DNA of 64,000 nucleotides from Shimia sp. R9_2 (GCF_017743735.1 NZ_JAGHRO010000007.1:62001-126000), one strand, 5' to 3'. Counted from the first letter of the stretch, positions 45,805 through 56,392 are shown. Numbers and translations: made by a program. Notes: generated from the letters alone by a model not told the origin.

Positions 45805-46713
45805 ATGAGCGCCATCGAGCCACTGCGCATTCGACAATTGCAGGCCCTGGGCTTGCTGGGTGAAAGTGGCACCATCAGCCTCACAGCCAAGGCCATGAAC
45901 ATATCTCAACCGGCCGTCAGCAGATTGCTCTCAGACCTCTCTAAAGAGCTGGGCTATCCGCTCTTCAAACGATCGGGGCGCAGGATGGTGCTCACGCGAG
46001 AGGCACAATATTTGCTACCGGAAATTGAACGCATTTTCAGCTCGATGGAGCAAATTCGCAGTCTGGGCCACAACGTTCAGGGCGGCACCAGCGGCCATCT
46101 CAAGGTGGCTTGTCTACCGGGGTTTTCCACGAGCCATCTGCCCTCGGTGATTGCAGACTTCCTCAAAGCTCGACCAGATGTCACCGTGACAATCGAGCCA
46201 GACAGACCAGAGCGCATCTTGGATTGGGTGATTGGGGAGCAATACGACTGCGGGATCACCGACACCTTTCGCACCCACCATGCCCTCAACAGCAAAACCA
46301 TCCCGATCCGTTGCGTCTGTGTATTTCCGGAAGGCCACCGACTTGAACAACTGGATGTAGTGACCCCCAGCGACCTTGCCGGAGAACGTATCGCCCACGA
46401 CCGCATAGGTAGTGAGTTCTATTTACGTCTACGCGAATCTCTAAAGAGCCAAGACGTCCCAATGGACAGTTTTATTGAGACCCGACAGTTCACCTGCGCC
46501 TGCGAGCTTGCAGCGAAGGGGGTTTGTGTCTCCGTATTGAGCGAACTTGATGCGCGAGAATACGTCGGCCGCGGCGTCTCTTATCGACCCTACTCGGCCA
46601 ATCTCACCCATCAACTTTCGCTGATCTGGCCAAATCACAAAGCCACATCCGTTCTTACTCTGGAATTCTTGTCCAACTTTGAGAAGAGCTTGCAACCCTT
46701 CTCGGTGTGCTAA
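45805..46713 (+). CDS. LysR-family transcriptional regulator
   Basis: A 302-aa regulator. The N-terminal winged helix-turn-helix is visible (LGLLGESGTISLTAKAMNIS, QPAVSRLLSDLSKELGYPLF), followed by the substrate-binding-like effector domain. The divergent position suggests that it controls the polyamine-type ABC operon, as is common for LysR genes. Effector unknown. Confidence 0.92.
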   Translation: MSAIEPLRIRQLQALGLLGESGTISLTAKAMNISQPAVSRLLSDLSKELGYPLFKRSGRRMVLTREAQYLLPEIERIFSSMEQIRSLGHNVQGGTSGHLKVACLPGFSTSHLPSVIADFLKARPDVTVTIEPDRPERILDWVIGEQYDCGITDTFRTHHALNSKTIPIRCVCVFPEGHRLEQLDVVTPSDLAGERIAHDRIGSEFYLRLRESLKSQDVPMDSFIETRQFTCACELAAKGVCVSVLSELDAREYVGRGVSYRPYSANLTHQLSLIWPNHKATSVLTLEFLSNFEKSLQPFSVC

Positions 46714-46953
46714 TGAGTAAGGTCGATCAGCGCCTCTCACGCTCGCATCCAACTCGCGGCAATGGCGACCATATAACCTTCCCCGCATGAGGCCTCTACC
46801 TACGAAACAAACCCGACATGTCCGTAAGGGTTGCGCGCGACAATCATGCATTTTCTTCGAATCTTACCTTGTCTGAGTGGGAGCTTCAGACAAATTTAAA
46901 TCCCACTCTGCTATCAACCAATAAGTGTGATTATTAGAGAATAGGCTCCTCTT

Positions 46954-49065
46954 ATGAAACTGCGCGTTGTTATGCTGCTTGTGATCGGCCCAATTTTCGC
47001 CCTCGCGGGTTTTTTGATGTTTGACGACATCACTCGACAGAAAGCCTTCGTGGAAAGCGCTCACGATACCACCTTACGGGCAAATGAGGGCGCTGTTGTT
47101 GGAGAGGTGATTCATGAGCTTCAAAAGGAGCGTGGGTATTCCGCTGGCTTTATAGCCTCGAAAGGTGCCAACTTCCCTAGCGAGCTCACTGAGCAGCGCA
47201 TTCTGACTCTGCAAACCCTTAATCAGTTCCAGCAAGGGATCTCCCTTCTCGCGACGCAACGACCAGGACGTCTTGAAGATATCGAAAAACAGCTCTCGCA
47301 GCTGAACGGCATGAGGGAGCGGGTCGACGCCCTTGAACTTTCTGTCCCCGAAATGGCGAAGTTCTATACAGCGACGATCAATAACTTGATTGAATTCTCT
47401 CGGCCATCAGGCATTCAAGACAAAGACAGCAGGGTCCAAGCCTTACTGAGCGCACGTGCCTTGATTGGCTCAGCCAAAGAGAATGCCGGCCTGGAGCGCG
47501 CCATGGGCGCTACGGGACTGGGCGGCGGCTTCTCAACGGTTGTGCATGACCGTTTTATCTATTTGGGTGGCGCTCAGATGGCCTTGATTGGCGAAACTGC
47601 CGGCGCGCTGGACGAGCCCGCGTGGCTCGAAGGGCTCAAAGCCACCAGTGAATACAAAGCTGTGCAGTCTGCGCGAGAGATAATCCGCTCTGGATATGAA
47701 GCACAGAACTACGGAAACCTCACCGCACCCGAATGGTTCAAGATCTCCACAGCTTGGATCAACCAACTCCGATCCCAAGAACTCGCCTTTGTTGCGGATG
47801 TTGCCGAATTGACTCAGCAAATTGAAGCAGAAGCTGATGCAAGTTTTTACAGGCTGATGTGGCTCGGATCCGCTGTGACCGTGCTGGTTCTATCGTTCGC
47901 GATCTTCTCCTTTGAGCGCATGGTTGCTCGGATTAAATACCTGATTTCAGTCATCAATGAATTCACCAGCGGCAATTTCGAAGTGTTCGTCGAAGGCATC
48001 GAAGGCAAAGACGAACTCAGCAAAATGGCCAAAGCGGTCTATCACTTCAAGCAAGATACATTGCAAATGCGGCGCGACGCAGAGGCGTTGAAGGCGGAAC
48101 AAGAACGTCTTAAATCGGAACAGGATTATGTGGTCGGCGAAATTCGCCAGGGCCTCGGAGAGATGGCAGATGGCAATCTGGCACATTTCTTCGAAAAGCC
48201 TTTCCCGGAAGAATACGAAGGCCTGCGCACAGACTTCAACAAGACTGTCGGTAAGTTGAATGAAACACTCGTCAATGTTGTTGAAGTGACATCCAGCATT
48301 CGCTCGGGCACCATCAAGTTCAGCCAATCCTCCGAAGATCTGTCGCGCCGCACTGAAAATCAGGCCAGCACAATTGAACAAACGGCCTTGGCACTGGAAG
48401 GCATCACCACAAGCGTTCAATCTGCGGCGTCAGGCGCGCGAGATGTTCAAGATACCACGAATTCTGCAAAAACAGACGCAACTGAAAGCGGCAAAGTGGT
48501 CAAAGAGGCGGTAAACGCTATGGCCAAGATATCAGAATCCTCAAGCCAGATTGCTCAAATCATCAGTGTGATTGACGACATCGCCTTTCAAACGAACCTG
48601 CTGGCGCTGAACGCCGGGGTTGAAGCAGCAAGAGCTGGAGATGCCGGAAGCGGATTTGCAGTTGTAGCCTCAGAAGTGCGTGCATTGGCGCAAAAATCCT
48701 CTGACGCCGCACGTGAAATCCAAGAGCTGATCGGTGAAAGCACCACGAGCGTAAGCAATGGCGTAGGTTTGGTGAATGAAACCGGCGAAGCTCTCGAAGT
48801 CATCGTCAACCGGGTCAGTCATGTGTCTTCTTTGGTCTCCAACATGGCTGAAGGCACGGCACAGCAGGCCGAAACCCTGGGCGAAATCAATACGGGCGTC
48901 TCACAGCTAGAAGAGGCGACACAGAGAAATGCGGTGATGGCCCAAGATGTCAGCGACACCTGCGCAACCCTTAAAGAAGAAGCCAATGAACTCGAGCGTT
49001 TGGTGGCTCAATTCAAGCTGAAGTACGGCAAAGAAATCGGCTCTACTCAAGAAGAAGCCGCATAA
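46954..49065 (+). CDS. methyl-accepting chemotaxis protein with NIT sensor domain
   Basis: A 703-aa receptor. An N-terminal helix (about 5-25), then an all-helical periplasmic sensor of the nitrate/nitrite-sensing (NIT) type with the typical [12 protein letters not shown] motif, a second helix at about 297-318, HAMP-like segments at about 320-430, and a signalling domain with the conserved tip [20 protein letters not shown] near residue 540. It may respond to nitrate, nitrite or a similar small ligand, but the family includes members with other ligands. The ~240 bases before it hold no gene. Confidence 0.93.
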   Translation: MKLRVVMLLVIGPIFALAGFLMFDDITRQKAFVESAHDTTLRANEGAVVGEVIHELQKERGYSAGFIASKGANFPSELTEQRILTLQTLNQFQQGISLLATQRPGRLEDIEKQLSQLNGMRERVDALELSVPEMAKFYTATINNLIEFSRPSGIQDKDSRVQALLSARALIGSAKENAGLERAMGATGLGGGFSTVVHDRFIYLGGAQMALIGETAGALDEPAWLEGLKATSEYKAVQSAREIIRSGYEAQNYGNLTAPEWFKISTAWINQLRSQELAFVADVAELTQQIEAEADASFYRLMWLGSAVTVLVLSFAIFSFERMVARIKYLISVINEFTSGNFEVFVEGIEGKDELSKMAKAVYHFKQDTLQMRRDAEALKAEQERLKSEQDYVVGEIRQGLGEMADGNLAHFFEKPFPEEYEGLRTDFNKTVGKLNETLVNVVEVTSSIRSGTIKFSQSSEDLSRRTENQASTIEQTALALEGITTSVQSAASGARDVQDTTNSAKTDATESGKVVKEAVNAMAKISESSSQIAQIISVIDDIAFQTNLLALNAGVEAARAGDAGSGFAVVASEVRALAQKSSDAAREIQELIGESTTSVSNGVGLVNETGEALEVIVNRVSHVSSLVSNMAEGTAQQAETLGEINTGVSQLEEATQRNAVMAQDVSDTCATLKEEANELERLVAQFKLKYGKEIGSTQEEAA

Positions 49066-49091
49066 TCGTCCGAGATCACGCTTGCCCCATC

Positions 49092-49118
49092 CTGCGTAGC
49101 CGTTTTTAGGCTGCGCAG
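49092..49118 (+). terminator. imperfect hairpin after the chemoreceptor gene
   Basis: Arms ctgcgtagcc and ggctgcgcag with one T-G pair around a T-rich loop, 27 bases after the stop. No T-tract follows, so a terminator role is uncertain. The rest of 49066-49373 shows nothing else. Confidence 0.4.
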
Positions 49119-49373
49119 AAACTACAGGACTTCGTTGCGAGCGGGCCGCCAAGCGGACAGCACGTTGATTTTCAAATCGAAAGTTACCCCTAGGAGCTTA
49201 GCGTGCAACCCACGTTACTTAACGCTTTCTCCTGCTGAAATTCCTAGAAGGACTGTCGGCACCCTCCCCTCAAATCGCTAACCAGATTTTGAATAGCATT
49301 ACTTTACATGATGTCGCAGTATACCGCGCAGACCAAGCCATCCCATAAATGGCAGTGCGAAATAGGTAGCCGT

Positions 49374-50237
49374 GTGACGTCACTTAAATCATCAGTTTTC
49401 CGAACCTGGCTGCTCGCCATATGCGCCCTTAGTGCCCTGCAAGCCACCGCCCAACCCGACATATTGGTCTTAGGTGACAGCCAGATCTCCTTTGGAGCAG
49501 GCAAAGAATATCTCCGGTTCTTCGAACAACTCCCCGAAAGATGCGAGATGACGCCCAAGCGTAAAAGGGCTTTGGCCGCGCTGGGGAACCGAAAAACCGC
49601 AGCTATAGGTGTCCGCTCAACGTCTCTGCAATCCTGGACAACCCCCAAGGGAGCTGCCAAAGGCGCAATTTGCGATGTCGACAAAAAATTTGGTGTAAAC
49701 GCCGGCGCCTACGGCATTGATGGAAACGACAAGCGGGTTTTCATTCAAATCGGCAAAGGAAAGGCCTACCAGTTTTGCAAGCCAAAGCAGACAGCCTTCG
49801 AAGCGATGTTCGCCGACGGCTACTACGCGCCGGAACTGCTTGTGCTAACCTTTCTCGGAAACTCCGCAGATCGCTGGGCAAATTCACCTGAACTCGCCTT
49901 AGAGGACGCTCGTCGGACGCTGCAACAAATACCGGATGATGTGCCCTGCGTGTTCATCTCAAGCGTGCCAGTTTACCTCAAGAAAACAAACGACAAGCGC
50001 ATGAAAGGCCAAACCGAAATCGCGCGCGCATTTCAGAAAGCAGGCAAACAATGCGCAGTGGTGGAAGGCTTCAACGCACGCACCCGCAACGCCATAGAGG
50101 GTCAACCAGTCTATTTCCGGCGAAATGATGCTGGAAAGGTCAAGGATCCGCACCATCCGAAACCCGCTGCGATCCGAGCGTTTTTGGACATTAACACAAT
50201 AGACATTTGCGATGCGGTATTTCGGGTCTTGAAGTAA
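49374..50237 (+). CDS. secreted SGNH-hydrolase-like protein (first of tandem pair)
   Basis: A secreted protein of about 287 aa. A GTG at 49374 gives a short N-terminus and a signal peptide (VFRTWLLAICALSALQATAQ); an ATG at 49308 is also open and cannot be excluded. SGNH/GDSL features: the nucleophile block LVLGDSQISFG, an Asn in TFLGNSADRWANS, and the catalytic DxxH in KDPHHP. Several Cys suggest disulfides. It is a paralogue of the next gene with similarity along the whole length. Such enzymes are esterases or acetyl-transferring enzymes acting on sugars, peptidoglycan or lipids; the substrate here is unknown. Confidence 0.78.
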   Translation: MTSLKSSVFRTWLLAICALSALQATAQPDILVLGDSQISFGAGKEYLRFFEQLPERCEMTPKRKRALAALGNRKTAAIGVRSTSLQSWTTPKGAAKGAICDVDKKFGVNAGAYGIDGNDKRVFIQIGKGKAYQFCKPKQTAFEAMFADGYYAPELLVLTFLGNSADRWANSPELALEDARRTLQQIPDDVPCVFISSVPVYLKKTNDKRMKGQTEIARAFQKAGKQCAVVEGFNARTRNAIEGQPVYFRRNDAGKVKDPHHPKPAAIRAFLDINTIDICDAVFRVLK

Positions 50238-50265
50238 GACCACTCGCCTGAGGAAGAGGAAACCA

Positions 50266-51144
50266 ATGATCAAGAAGATTGTCGCAACCATTGGCGCTCT
50301 CACGATTGGCGTTTCTGCAGCAATGGCTGACAGCTTTACGTCTCCCGAAATTCTTATCATTGGCGATAGCCAAATCTCATTTGGATCGGGGCCTGCGTTT
50401 CTGGAATTTTTCAGCGACATCAAAGAACATTGTCACCCCGATAGCGAACAGAAGAAACACCTCAAACGTCTTGGTGAAATGCGCGTTGGTGTGATCGGCG
50501 TCAGATCCAGCTCAATTGACTCTTGGACCGCACGGTCGGGTCGCGCAAAAGACACGATCTGCAAAGTGGATCCAAAATGGAAGGTAAACGCCGGAACATA
50601 TGGGTTTGTGAACAAGTCCGGCAACAAATACGTGCAAATCGGCCAGGGTAAAGAATATCAATTCTGCGCGCCCAGCACCTCACCGCTCGAGGAGATGCTG
50701 AGAGAAGGGTACTACGACCCGAAACTGATCCTGATGACGTTTCTTGGCAATTCGGCAAAGCGTTGGGCGAACAGCCCGGAAGCTGCAGTCAGAGATGTGG
50801 AGCGTTTGCAGGCGCAATTACCAGCAGATTTGCCCTGCATTTTCATGACCACTGCGCCCGCCTATAAGAAAAAGATCGTAGATTTGCGCTTGCGCGCGCA
50901 AAAGAACCTTATGGACGCTTTTAAGACCACTGGGCTGCGATGCTCTTTTGTGCCCGGCGCCACACCAGAGACAGTTGCTGCCAATCAAGGAAACAAAGAC
51001 TATTTCCGCCTCAATAAGAACGGCATGGTGAAGGACCCCTATCATCCAAATGCTGCCGCTGCGAAGAACTTCTTCGCACTGGAAATGGATCAAATTTGCA
51101 CAGCGATTTTCGACCAGATCGAACCGTCAAAAGAACAGAGCTAA
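50266..51144 (+). CDS. secreted SGNH-hydrolase-like protein (second of tandem pair)
   Basis: A 292-aa paralogue of the preceding gene. The signal peptide is MIKKIVATIGALTIGVSAAMA and a good ribosome binding site (gaggaag) precedes the ATG. The same blocks occur: LIIGDSQISFGSG, TFLGNSAKRWANS, and KDPYHP for the catalytic DxxH. Shared segments such as VIGVRSSSIDSWT and GKEYQFC indicate a local duplication that has since diverged. Function is unknown beyond the hydrolase-like fold. Confidence 0.8.
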   Translation: MIKKIVATIGALTIGVSAAMADSFTSPEILIIGDSQISFGSGPAFLEFFSDIKEHCHPDSEQKKHLKRLGEMRVGVIGVRSSSIDSWTARSGRAKDTICKVDPKWKVNAGTYGFVNKSGNKYVQIGQGKEYQFCAPSTSPLEEMLREGYYDPKLILMTFLGNSAKRWANSPEAAVRDVERLQAQLPADLPCIFMTTAPAYKKKIVDLRLRAQKNLMDAFKTTGLRCSFVPGATPETVAANQGNKDYFRLNKNGMVKDPYHPNAAAAKNFFALEMDQICTAIFDQIEPSKEQS

Positions 51145-51352
51145 AGATAGACGCTCCACGTCCGGTAACAATCGATAAACTAGAGCCTGCTTTGTACAGC
51201 TCCTGAGTAGTCGGTAATTCTAAGCATAGAATAGATGTCAGCTTCGCAAAGTTTGGACATTCAAGTACAAAAAAACTCAGCTCGTTGCTATCTGAGGTTT
51301 GTAGCTCGTCCTCCCCAACCCTTCTTCGAGAAGCTCCAAACCAAGAAAACGC

Positions 51353-52150
51353 TCAAGTCGCCCGTTCAAAGACGGCGAGAAGCGTGAGTTTTGCACAGAT
51401 CGCCTCCACGGTTTCTTTCAGCGCAGCCACCACCGCACCGACCTCATTGGGCCGATCTGCCCCCTGTATCATCGGCACACTCAACGCACCGACAACACCG
51501 GCGCTTCCTTTCGAAGTGAGCGGCGCCGATACCTCGACGATTCCGGCATTTTCTGCATTTGAAAGCACACAAACGCCATTGGCAGCGCAACGTTCGATCT
51601 CCAGATCAAAAGCTGAAAACGCATCCTCGCTGACAAACTCTTCCATCTGCACGAGCAGATCAAAGCGGGCCTCGCGACTTGGCAACCCCGCTAAGAAACA
51701 TGCTCCGGCAGAGGCGCCAAACATCGGTGCTTGAACACCTTCGCCTAAGGCAAGGCTATAGGATCCGGCAGCCCGAGCAGCGGCACCCACACGCATTTTG
51801 TTCTCATCAACGATCCAAAGATGATTGGATTGCTCCGTTTTCTGGGACAGTTGCGCCATGAAAGGTCGGGCAATCTCGATCATTTGCCCCGTCGGGTTGC
51901 GCGCGCCGCCAAGCTCGCCGAGCTTCGGTGTTAGAAAGAAAACATCCCCTTCACCACGCCGTATATAGCCGCGCTCCTCCAAGACCACCATCATCCGGAA
52001 GATTTCGTTTTTAGACCGGCCAATCCCTTTGGCGATATCCGCATGGGTCAGCGCCACCCCTGGCCTCAGTGACAACAGCTCCAAAATATCCAACCCTTTC
52101 TCAAGGGCAGGTGCAGAGTATTTCTGAAGTCTTGTGATCGGTTCGGTCAA
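51353..52150 (-). CDS. IclR-family transcriptional regulator
   Basis: A 265-aa regulator with an N-terminal winged HTH (LEKGLDILELLSLRPGVALT, HADIAKGIGRSKNEIFRMMV) and the IclR effector domain. It lies directly downstream of the sugar ABC operon on the same strand, separated by two strong hairpins, so it may have its own promoter or be expressed at a reduced level from the operon. It probably controls that operon. Confidence 0.92.
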   Translation of the reverse strand: MTEPITRLQKYSAPALEKGLDILELLSLRPGVALTHADIAKGIGRSKNEIFRMMVVLEERGYIRRGEGDVFFLTPKLGELGGARNPTGQMIEIARPFMAQLSQKTEQSNHLWIVDENKMRVGAAARAAGSYSLALGEGVQAPMFGASAGACFLAGLPSREARFDLLVQMEEFVSEDAFSAFDLEIERCAANGVCVLSNAENAGIVEVSAPLTSKGSAGVVGALSVPMIQGADRPNEVGAVVAALKETVEAICAKLTLLAVFERAT

Positions 52151-52184
52151 GAGGATCGCTAAGCTCTGGAATTTAAAGCAAGTT

Positions 52185-52244
52185 GCGCAGGAGGCTTAAG
52201 CTCCTGCGCAGCTGTTGTCGACCCTTGGGGGAGGGCAAGGGTCG
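52185..52244 (-). repeat. two tandem hairpins between sugar receptor gene and iclR
   Basis: Reading on the minus strand, the first hairpin (52219-52244) has 9-bp arms cgacccttg and caagggtcg; the second (52185-52209) has 9-bp arms gcgcaggag and ctcctgcgc. They fill the gap between the receptor stop and the iclR start. Neither has a strong T-tract. They may end or attenuate transcription before iclR, or stabilise the receptor message. Confidence 0.7.
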
Positions 52245-52252
52245 CACTGGGA

Positions 52253-53209
52253 TCACTTCAAGCCATTACGCTTGAGAATATCATCCGCATTTTCTGACGT
52301 TACAGCTTCTGTCCCCATAACCACGGACTTCTCAACGCTCGCACCACCCAGATATGCCAGAGCCTGACGCAGCCCTTCTGCGCCCGGGGTCGGATAGAGG
52401 AAGGTTGCCGCAAGTTCGCCATTGGCCACCCATGTCACACCTTCACCAGGGAGCGCATCCACACCGATGAACAAGATGTCATCTGCGCGCCCCGCATCTT
52501 TGGCGGCCAGATAGGCGCCATAGGCCATTGGGTCGTTGTGGCCATAAACCATGGAGATGTCTTCATAGTTGCGCAGGGCCGTGGACATGATGTCATACGC
52601 CGTGTCCTGCTTCCAATCGCCGGATTGCTGATCCAGCAGGAACGTCACACCATCCTCACCCTCAAAAGCCTCATGGAAACCGTTGGCGCGGTCATGCGCC
52701 GCCTGAGTACCCAAACCACCCCAGATTTCAACGATGGTGCCAGATGCGCTGCCCGCTCCGCCGAGTTTCTCAAGCGCGAACTGGCCTGCGGCGCGACCGA
52801 TCAGCTCGTTGTCGCCGCCAACCCACTGCACAAACTTGTCAGTATCTACATTGCGGTCCAGCACAAACACAGGAATTCCCGCGTCGGTGGCTTGCTCAAC
52901 AACACCGGTCAGACCTGCAGATTCCTTCGGAGAAATCAGGATCGCGTCCACCTCCTGACGGATGAAGTTTTCTACATCCGCCACCTGCTTCTCGGTGCGG
53001 TCATTGGCATCGGCAATCAACAACTCCACATTATCATGCAGCGCCGCTTCTGCCCGCAGGTCTTTGTTAAACTGCACACGCCATGGCTCAACAGTTGTTA
53101 CCTGCGAAAACCCGATAACGTAGTTGTCCGCCGCCAGCAGGGCCGTTGCGCTGGTTGTGAGTGCGAGTGCAGCCACACAAAGGCTCTTGCCGAAAGTTCT
53201 TCTTTGCAT
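52253..53209 (-). CDS. sugar ABC transporter substrate-binding protein (ribose family)
   Basis: A 318-aa periplasmic receptor of the ribose/galactofuranose group (Peripla_BP_4). The ATG at 53209 has an upstream ggagaag and gives a signal peptide ending ALLA. Features include YVIGFSQVTTVEPWRVQFNK, DAILISPKESAGL and FVLDRNVDTDKFVQWVGGDN. It is the last gene of an ATPase-permease-receptor operon. The sugar is not predictable with confidence. Confidence 0.92.
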   Translation of the reverse strand: MQRRTFGKSLCVAALALTTSATALLAADNYVIGFSQVTTVEPWRVQFNKDLRAEAALHDNVELLIADANDRTEKQVADVENFIRQEVDAILISPKESAGLTGVVEQATDAGIPVFVLDRNVDTDKFVQWVGGDNELIGRAAGQFALEKLGGAGSASGTIVEIWGGLGTQAAHDRANGFHEAFEGEDGVTFLLDQQSGDWKQDTAYDIMSTALRNYEDISMVYGHNDPMAYGAYLAAKDAGRADDILFIGVDALPGEGVTWVANGELAATFLYPTPGAEGLRQALAYLGGASVEKSVVMGTEAVTSENADDILKRNGLK

Positions 53210-53292
53210 AATCTTCTCCCTTGTCATGTTTCAGCCATTTGGCTGTTTGGCAAATGCCCTGATCTCCGGTCCTCCAAACTGCGAGGTCAGGG

Positions 53293-54594
53293 CTATTTCT
53301 CTCCACGGATCTTGCGTTTCACCGCAGAGAGGAATTCTTCTATCCGGCCTTCCTGCAACAGGACGGCGGCAATAATGATCACACCTTTCAGAATAAGCTG
53401 GGTGTTGCTGTCGATGTTGTTGAGCTGCAAAATATTGCTTAGGAAGCCAAAGATGAGCACACCTACAAAGGTGCCCAAAATCGCGCCTCTGCCCCCCATC
53501 AGGCTGGTTCCACCAATCACCACCGCTGCAATCGCATCGAGTTCCAATCCAAGCCCGGCATCAGGTTTCCCCTGGCGGAACTGCGCCACATAGAGGATGC
53601 CCGCCAGTGCCGACAACCCACCCGCAATTGCATAGGTCACAATCGTATTGCGCTTTACATTGATCCCGGCCAGACGCGCGGCTTCCGCATTGCCCCCGAT
53701 TGCCAGCAAATAGCTGCCAAAGGTGGTGAACCGAGTCAGCACAAAGAATATTGCAAGGATTGCGAGAAAGAACAGCCCGGGCACCGGCACCACGCCCCAT
53801 AGCAAGCTACGCAGCACGTCAAATTCCTGCACCGCATTGCTGCCGGTATAGACCGGATAAACCGCTGTATCCTGCCCTGCGATCACTCGCGCCAGTCCCA
53901 AAGCACCCACCATCATTGCAAGCGTCACAATGAACGGCTGCAGGCGACCATACACAATGAGCGCGCCATTGAGTGTCCCCATGATGATGCCCACACAAGG
54001 CACTGCAATGAGCACACCCATCACGCCAAACTTGTCATCTACCTGCAAACCCAGCCACAACATCGCTGCAAGCGCCACCACCAATCCAATCGCCATAGAT
54101 GGCAACTTGGAAGGTGCACTTGGCTGGTCCTTGGTGCCTGCGGCACGCATCTGAGATTGCACAAAGAAGATCAGTGCGGCCACAGCGACAAACAGGATCA
54201 CTCCTGCGGCGGGTACCGAAAACATGCTCGCTGCGGTCCAACCCGATTGGGTCAACAACATCGCGCAGATCACCGTCCCCAGCGCCATGATCGAGCCGAC
54301 CGACAGGTCAATCCCGGCAATGAAGATCACCAGCGTCATACCCACAGCCACAATGCCTGTCACGGAGACCTGCCGAAGAATGTCTGTCAGATTCCCTATC
54401 GACAGAAAGATATTGTTACCCTTTGACGAAAGCGGCGAGGTCAACGCACCAAAGACAATTAGTGCGACCAGCCCCCAATAGAGCTTGGTTTTGTCCAAAA
54501 TCTGCAACAACCAGTTGCGGTCAGCCTTATGGCCAGAGCCAGATTTGGAGGCAGCGGGTGGTCGGGCGTCTGTCATACTCATGTCTCGGCTCAC
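53293..54594 (-). CDS. sugar ABC transporter permease (XylH/RbsC family)
   Basis: A 433-aa permease, longer than RbsC (~320 aa) and nearer XylH. It has a soluble N-terminal extension, about ten or more helices and a charged loop (QSQMRAAGTKDQPSAPSK) in the middle. Conserved features are IAGIDLSVGSIMALG and, near the end, GLGLELDAIAAVVIGGTSLM. It overlaps the ATPase gene by four bases. Confidence 0.92.
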   Translation of the reverse strand: MSRDMSMTDARPPAASKSGSGHKADRNWLLQILDKTKLYWGLVALIVFGALTSPLSSKGNNIFLSIGNLTDILRQVSVTGIVAVGMTLVIFIAGIDLSVGSIMALGTVICAMLLTQSGWTAASMFSVPAAGVILFVAVAALIFFVQSQMRAAGTKDQPSAPSKLPSMAIGLVVALAAMLWLGLQVDDKFGVMGVLIAVPCVGIIMGTLNGALIVYGRLQPFIVTLAMMVGALGLARVIAGQDTAVYPVYTGSNAVQEFDVLRSLLWGVVPVPGLFFLAILAIFFVLTRFTTFGSYLLAIGGNAEAARLAGINVKRNTIVTYAIAGGLSALAGILYVAQFRQGKPDAGLGLELDAIAAVVIGGTSLMGGRGAILGTFVGVLIFGFLSNILQLNNIDSNTQLILKGVIIIAAVLLQEGRIEEFLSAVKRKIRGEK

Positions 54595-56150
54595 GCTTGG
54601 TCAAATTGCATCGAAAGGTCTTTGATCGCTTCAACGGTCATTTCGTCCCGCGTCAGATCTCCTGCGACATGCCCGTCACAGAGTACGATCATGCGATCGC
54701 AGACCGCCATAAATTCCGGTATTTCTGAGCTCGCAAACAGCACGGAAATCCCTTGATCCGCCAGTTGTCCGATCAGATCGTAGATTTCGTCTTTGGCACC
54801 AATATCGATCCCGCGGGTGGGCTCATCCAGAAGCAGGATACTCGGCCCTGTGGCCAGCCATTTGCCAATTACGACCTTCTGTTGGTTGCCCCCGCTCAAG
54901 CGTCCAACAACATGCTCGACACCAGTGGCAGCGACGCGTAGTCGCGCAATCGCACTCTGCGCTTCTGCATCTCGCTGCGTCTTAGAAAGCAAACCAAATC
55001 GCGATTTCAAGGGCAGGAGCGGCAAGATCACATTGTCTGCGATAGACCTGTCCAGCAGCAGCCCGTTGCCTTTGCGATCCTCGGTGATCAGGGCCAAACC
55101 ATGGCGCACAGCGTCAGAGGGGGTGGAAAGCCGTACACTCTCACCATGCACCACAATCTCCCCAGAGAAGGTATCCCCCCGCGCGCCGAAAATCGTTTCC
55201 AACAGCTCCGTCCGGCCCGCACCCAGCAGTCCGCCAACACCCAGAACTTCTCCGCGACGCAGATCAAAGGAAACATCCTGCAGCACTTTGCGGCCACCAG
55301 CTTCAGCTGTCAGGTCACGCACCGACAATACCGTCTCAGCAGACGCTGGCGTTTCGCGGACGACCGGTTTGATTTCAACCGAACGCCCCACCATCATTTG
55401 CACCAGTTCCTCCGGCGTCGTATCTGCCGCCAACGTTGTGCCAATCATGTCCCCATCCCGCAGTACTGTCACACGGTCTGAGATCTCAAAGACCTCATCC
55501 ATACGGTGGGAAATATACACAATCGCTACGCCTTGCTGCGCCAGATCGCGAACCACTTCCATCAGAATATCCGCCTCCGCTTGCGACAGCGCGCTTGTAG
55601 GCTCATCCATGATCAGCAAGCGCGCATCCATCAAAAGTGCCCGCGCAATCTCAACCAGCTGCTGTTCTCCCACACGCAAGTCTTTCACCAAGGTGTCAAC
55701 TTCCAGAGAAAAGCCAAATTTCTTCAGCGCATTTTGCGCTGTCTCGCGCAACGCGTGCTGATCCACCATCACGCCGCCAATCATGGGCTCTTGCCCAAGC
55801 ATCACATTCTGCGCGACCGTCATCTCCGGGATCAGGCTCAACTCCTGATGCATGATCACGATGCCATTGTCGTTGGCTTCTGCGGGAGAGTTGAACTGCA
55901 CCTCCTGCCCATCGATCTCAAGTGTACCGAAGCTCTGCCCCTGCACACCGCTGATGATTTTCACAAGCGTGCTTTTTCCGGCGCCATTCTCCCCCATCAG
56001 CGTATGGATCTCACCACCGGAAATCTGGAGCGTTACATCACGCAGTACACTCACTCCGGAAAACGATTTTCCGATCCCGTGAAGCTGCATTGTGATCTTG
56101 CTGTTCTGCGCAAGAAAATCCTCTTGCGCCAGCGTGGATGCTGGAATCAT
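54591..56150 (-). CDS. sugar ABC transporter ATPase, double domain (RbsA/XylG family)
   Basis: A 519-aa protein with two ATPase domains. The first has Walker A GENGAGKST, and Walker B LLIMDEPTSALS. The second has a degenerate Walker A (GGLLGAGRTEL), signature LSGGNQQKVVIGKW and Walker B ILLLDEPTRGID, typical of this family. It heads the operon. The ATG at 56150 follows ggaggagg, an excellent ribosome binding site. Confidence 0.94.
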   Translation of the reverse strand: MIPASTLAQEDFLAQNSKITMQLHGIGKSFSGVSVLRDVTLQISGGEIHTLMGENGAGKSTLVKIISGVQGQSFGTLEIDGQEVQFNSPAEANDNGIVIMHQELSLIPEMTVAQNVMLGQEPMIGGVMVDQHALRETAQNALKKFGFSLEVDTLVKDLRVGEQQLVEIARALLMDARLLIMDEPTSALSQAEADILMEVVRDLAQQGVAIVYISHRMDEVFEISDRVTVLRDGDMIGTTLAADTTPEELVQMMVGRSVEIKPVVRETPASAETVLSVRDLTAEAGGRKVLQDVSFDLRRGEVLGVGGLLGAGRTELLETIFGARGDTFSGEIVVHGESVRLSTPSDAVRHGLALITEDRKGNGLLLDRSIADNVILPLLPLKSRFGLLSKTQRDAEAQSAIARLRVAATGVEHVVGRLSGGNQQKVVIGKWLATGPSILLLDEPTRGIDIGAKDEIYDLIGQLADQGISVLFASSEIPEFMAVCDRMIVLCDGHVAGDLTRDEMTVEAIKDLSMQFDQA

Positions 56151-56373
56151 CCTCCTCCTCCCAAAGGCTGACGTTTCATATATAAAGCCGCTTCAAATAT
56201 GAAGTGTCAACAAAATTTTGGGAGTTCGGAACACAAATAGGCGGCTTGGATCACGCTTTCCCCAGCTCTCATCAATGGGAAGACGTCACCTTCGAACTGC
56301 CAATCAAGGTGAAATCAAGCCGCTAAATAACGGCGCGGCCAGCACAAAGACGCGGCAAGAGCACACGCCACCC

Positions 56374-56392
56374 AAGCGCCCCAAAGGCGCTT
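56374..56392 (-). repeat. hairpin downstream of the TAXI receptor gene
   Basis: Perfect 7-bp arms aagcgcc and ggcgctt around a 5-base loop lie about 40 bases beyond the TAXI gene stop on its strand. There is no T-tract. The remaining 56151-56432 stretch should also hold the sugar operon promoter. Confidence 0.45.
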
